A model generated the notes under the pieces. That model had not been told where the DNA came from. It was given only the letters and a program-made list of their open reading frames with translations, and made no database searches. Below are positions 62,100 through 64,000 of a stretch of 64,000 bases of DNA, one piece after another (position 1 is the stretch's first letter; every line of letters begins with the position of its first letter). The translations under genes were made by a program, and so were the position numbers. Origin of the DNA: Vibrio alfacsensis. GTDB lineage: Bacteria; Pseudomonadota; Gammaproteobacteria; Enterobacterales; Vibrionaceae. The stretch spans positions 1,240,001 through 1,304,000 of the forward strand of contig NZ_CP032094.1 of NCBI RefSeq assembly GCF_003544875.1, given 5' to 3'.

Positions 62100-62507
62100 C
62101 TAACGCATTCTGACTACATTCGTTTCTTGTTTACGCTGCATTTCTGCAAACGTCAAAACAAAAGGAGCAGACTGTTTCACGCGGCTTGGCAAAGACGAAC
62201 GCGCATTGTAAGCATCTTGCTTCGTTTTGAAGTCCCCAACCGTCACTGTATACCAACGCGTACCTCGACTATTCTTCCAGTTAACCCATACCGGGTATTG
62301 AGGATCAATATAGCGAATGTATTCTTTTACGTCCCTCTCCTGCTTAAGCGCAAGTACCTGCATGGTGTAGTGGTTTGGATTGAGGTAGCCATAGGCATCT
62401 TGCGTTGACATCACCCCCACACACTGCTCAGGCGTGCCTGTTGTATAGGATGGAACGGTACAGCCAGTAACTAGAAAGGTGAATATCAAAGGTAGCGTCT
62501 TATGCAC
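62100..62507 (-). CDS. SPOR-domain lipoprotein
   Basis: A 135-residue lipoprotein with the lipobox LVTGC (Cys16). Residues about 46-120 fit a SPOR domain (YTMQVLALKQERDVKEYI, VTVGDFKTKQDAYNARSSLP), which binds denuded peptidoglycan glycan strands at the septum. It lies next to dacA on the same strand (88-base gap), which fits an envelope role. Confidence 0.8.
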   Translation of the reverse strand: MHKTLPLIFTFLVTGCTVPSYTTGTPEQCVGVMSTQDAYGYLNPNHYTMQVLALKQERDVKEYIRYIDPQYPVWVNWKNSRGTRWYTVTVGDFKTKQDAYNARSSLPSRVKQSAPFVLTFAEMQRKQETNVVRMR

Positions 62508-62595
62508 TTGTCACTCCGTTATTGTATCTCTGATGATTTCTCCCAACAAAAAGGCGACCAACTTGGCCGCCTAAGTAAATTAAATCTGCTTGGAA

Positions 62596-63765
62596 TTAAA
62601 ACCAGCTCGACACCAAACGTTTGAACCAATCCATGAGACGTTTAAAGATACCACCTTCATCGACAGGCTCTAGCGCGACAAGGTTGGTTTCTTTCACGAT
62701 ATCGCCACCCACTTTATACAGTACTTTTCCGACCACTTGATCTTTTTGAATTGGTGCCATCAAATCACCATGGTAAACCAAGTCAGCTTCCAGCTTATTG
62801 ACATCCCCTTTCGGTAAAGTGAGGTAAACATCGTGTTCAACACCTACACGAATCTCATCTTTATCCCCCATCCACACACGAGCAGAGGCCATGTCTTTAC
62901 CTGCCGCTGTTGGCACCACAGTATCAAAGAAACGGAAACCGTAGCTCAACAACTGTTTACTTTCCGACTCGCGGATACTCGGACTTTTCGCCCCCATCAC
63001 AACCGCGACCAAACGCATGTCGCCACTTGTGGCAGAAGTGGCAAGGCTATAACCCGCGCCGCTAGTGTAACCTGTTTTCATCCCATCCACGTTCATGCTG
63101 CGATCACGCAGCAAACCGTTACGGTTGTATTGTGTGATGCCGTTGTAAGTGAATGAGGTTTCACTATAGAGTGGGTAAATATCTGGCAAGTCTCGAATAA
63201 TCGCGCGACCGAGTGTGGCGATATCTCGAGGCGTTGAATACAAGCCGTCACTGTCTAAGCCATGTGGGTTGGTAAACGCCGAGTTATCTAAACCAAGTTG
63301 GTTTGCCCAGCTATTCATCAAGCCAACAAAGCCTGCTTCACTGCCCGCCACATGCTCAGCAATCGCAACGCTCGCATCATTGCCTGATTGAACAATCAAG
63401 CCACGGTAAAGGTCCGATAAAGAAACCGACGTTCCGACCTCAATAAACATCTTAGAAGAATCAGGAAAATTCTTGGCCCAAGCATTGCGGCTAATCACCA
63501 CATCATCATCAAGGCTAATATTGCCAGATTTCACTTCTTGACCTGCCACATAGGCTGTCATTAGCTTTGTCAGGCTCGCAGGATTCAAACGTTTATCTGC
63601 ATCACGTTCTACCAATACCGTTCCTGTGTGGTAGTCCATCAAAACATAACCGCGAGAGCTCAGTTCTGGAGCATTAGGTACAACGGTCGGCGCAGCAAAA
63701 CTAAAGGAGGAGACTGCCGTCAGTGTGGTTGCTAACGTAGCAGTGAATAAAGTGTTATTTTTCAT
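62596..63765 (-). CDS. dacA: D-alanyl-D-alanine carboxypeptidase (PBP5/6)
   Basis: A 389-residue low-molecular-weight penicillin-binding protein that removes the terminal D-Ala of peptidoglycan stem peptides. The signal peptide ends near FSFAAP. Active-site motifs are Ser64-Leu-Thr-Lys67, Ser127-Gly-Asn129 and Lys230-Thr-Gly232. The C-terminus is an amphipathic helix (FKRLMDWFKRLVSSWF) that anchors it to the outer face of the inner membrane. It is followed by the SPOR lipoprotein gene. Confidence 0.94.
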   Translation of the reverse strand: MKNNTLFTATLATTLTAVSSFSFAAPTVVPNAPELSSRGYVLMDYHTGTVLVERDADKRLNPASLTKLMTAYVAGQEVKSGNISLDDDVVISRNAWAKNFPDSSKMFIEVGTSVSLSDLYRGLIVQSGNDASVAIAEHVAGSEAGFVGLMNSWANQLGLDNSAFTNPHGLDSDGLYSTPRDIATLGRAIIRDLPDIYPLYSETSFTYNGITQYNRNGLLRDRSMNVDGMKTGYTSGAGYSLATSATSGDMRLVAVVMGAKSPSIRESESKQLLSYGFRFFDTVVPTAAGKDMASARVWMGDKDEIRVGVEHDVYLTLPKGDVNKLEADLVYHGDLMAPIQKDQVVGKVLYKVGGDIVKETNLVALEPVDEGGIFKRLMDWFKRLVSSWF

Positions 63766-64000
63766 ATCAGCATTCTTTGGGCTTACAAACTTAGTCGAGT
63801 ATATTGAAACGCTGTTCAGTTACAGCAGCTCTGTTACGATTGGTTACGTTTACTCGATATTTGTCGAAAAGAATGCGATGCCAGTTGGAATTTGTACAAA
63901 AATAATTCAAATCTTATAAGGCTTATAGACCCTAGGCATTTACTCAGACTATGTATCACAACAATAAGAGAATGTTCTGACTAATACCGACCACATTGAT
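63766..64000. other. window edge upstream of dacA
   Basis: 235 bases with no convincing gene. A 64-codon frame here has no ribosome site. It should hold the dacA promoter. Confidence 0.5.

Noticed and set aside
1..64000. CRISPR arrays, prophage, insertion sequences, integron attC sites and tRNA genes
   Set aside because: No spaced direct repeats of CRISPR length, no transposase or integrase frame, no cloverleaf or CCA-ended tRNA pattern was seen in reading through both strands.

Overview
The window reads as a chromosome segment of a marine Vibrio. The Harveyi clade (V. alginolyticus / V. parahaemolyticus relatives), probably the second chromosome, is the best guess. The reasons are gene content (a CARB-type class A beta-lactamase, a mannose-type PTS cluster, a clade-3 catalase, norVW/norR, a cus-like copper efflux operon), about 45% G+C, dense coding, and A/T-rich gaps with Rho-independent terminators. 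The species call is inference. No tRNA, rRNA, insertion sequence, phage gene or CRISPR array was found.

Layout. 1-1.5 kb: malK with a possible upstream control region. 1.6-6.2 kb: an ac4C amidohydrolase, a NemR-like regulator with two identical operators, a CurA-type reductase, a glutathione transferase, and a catalase preceded by a near-consensus OxyR site. 6.3-8.7 kb: a 3-hydroxyisobutyrate-dehydrogenase-family enzyme, and a DoxX-like protein divergent from a LysR regulator. 8.7-16.4 kb: a fructose/mannose-family PTS cluster (two EIIABC proteins, a stand-alone EIIB, an HPr-like/EIIA fusion, an AraC regulator, manA). 16.4-17.6 kb: a 5'-truncated, frameshifted melB remnant. 17.6-25.3 kb: an RNA methyltransferase, then a nucleoside/purine salvage region (phosphorylase, Crp/Fnr regulator, CNT transporter, quinone reductase, purine permease, guanine deaminase) with a shared new operator-like dyad and a PurR box. 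25.6-32.6 kb: a small membrane protein, an amidohydrolase lipoprotein and a giant GltD-formate dehydrogenase fusion. 32.9-40.6 kb: a copper/silver efflux operon (Met/Cys-rich protein, TolC-type channel, adaptor with two CusF-like domains, RND pump, Met/His-rich cupredoxin). 40.7-49.5 kb: ferric-reductase-like protein, blaCARB, TetR plus dehydrogenase, GNAT plus a MerR-methyltransferase fusion, NUDIX, prolyl oligopeptidase. 49.6-58 kb: DUF6482-like protein, Usp, rfaH, the nitric-oxide module (YeaR-like, norW, norV, norR with sigma-54 promoter and three NorR sites), and several small frameshifted or overlapping genes. 58-64 kb: patatin, pirin, cold-shock protein with a train of micro-ORFs, peroxiredoxin, SPOR lipoprotein, dacA.

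Themes. Much of the window is stress defence (electrophiles, peroxide, copper, nitric oxide, beta-lactam, cold) interleaved with sugar and nucleoside uptake. Several regulatory circuits can be read directly from dyads: NemR-like, OxyR, NorR/sigma-54, PurR, a MerR-type copper promoter, a TetR operator, and an apparently undescribed dyad linked to the Crp/Fnr-type regulator.

Caution. Three small genes at 50.7-57.6 kb are each repaired by adding one base to an A or T run. This could be undercalled homopolymers in the assembly, real decay, or slippage-prone genes. All recognitions are from memory of protein families; no search was run.
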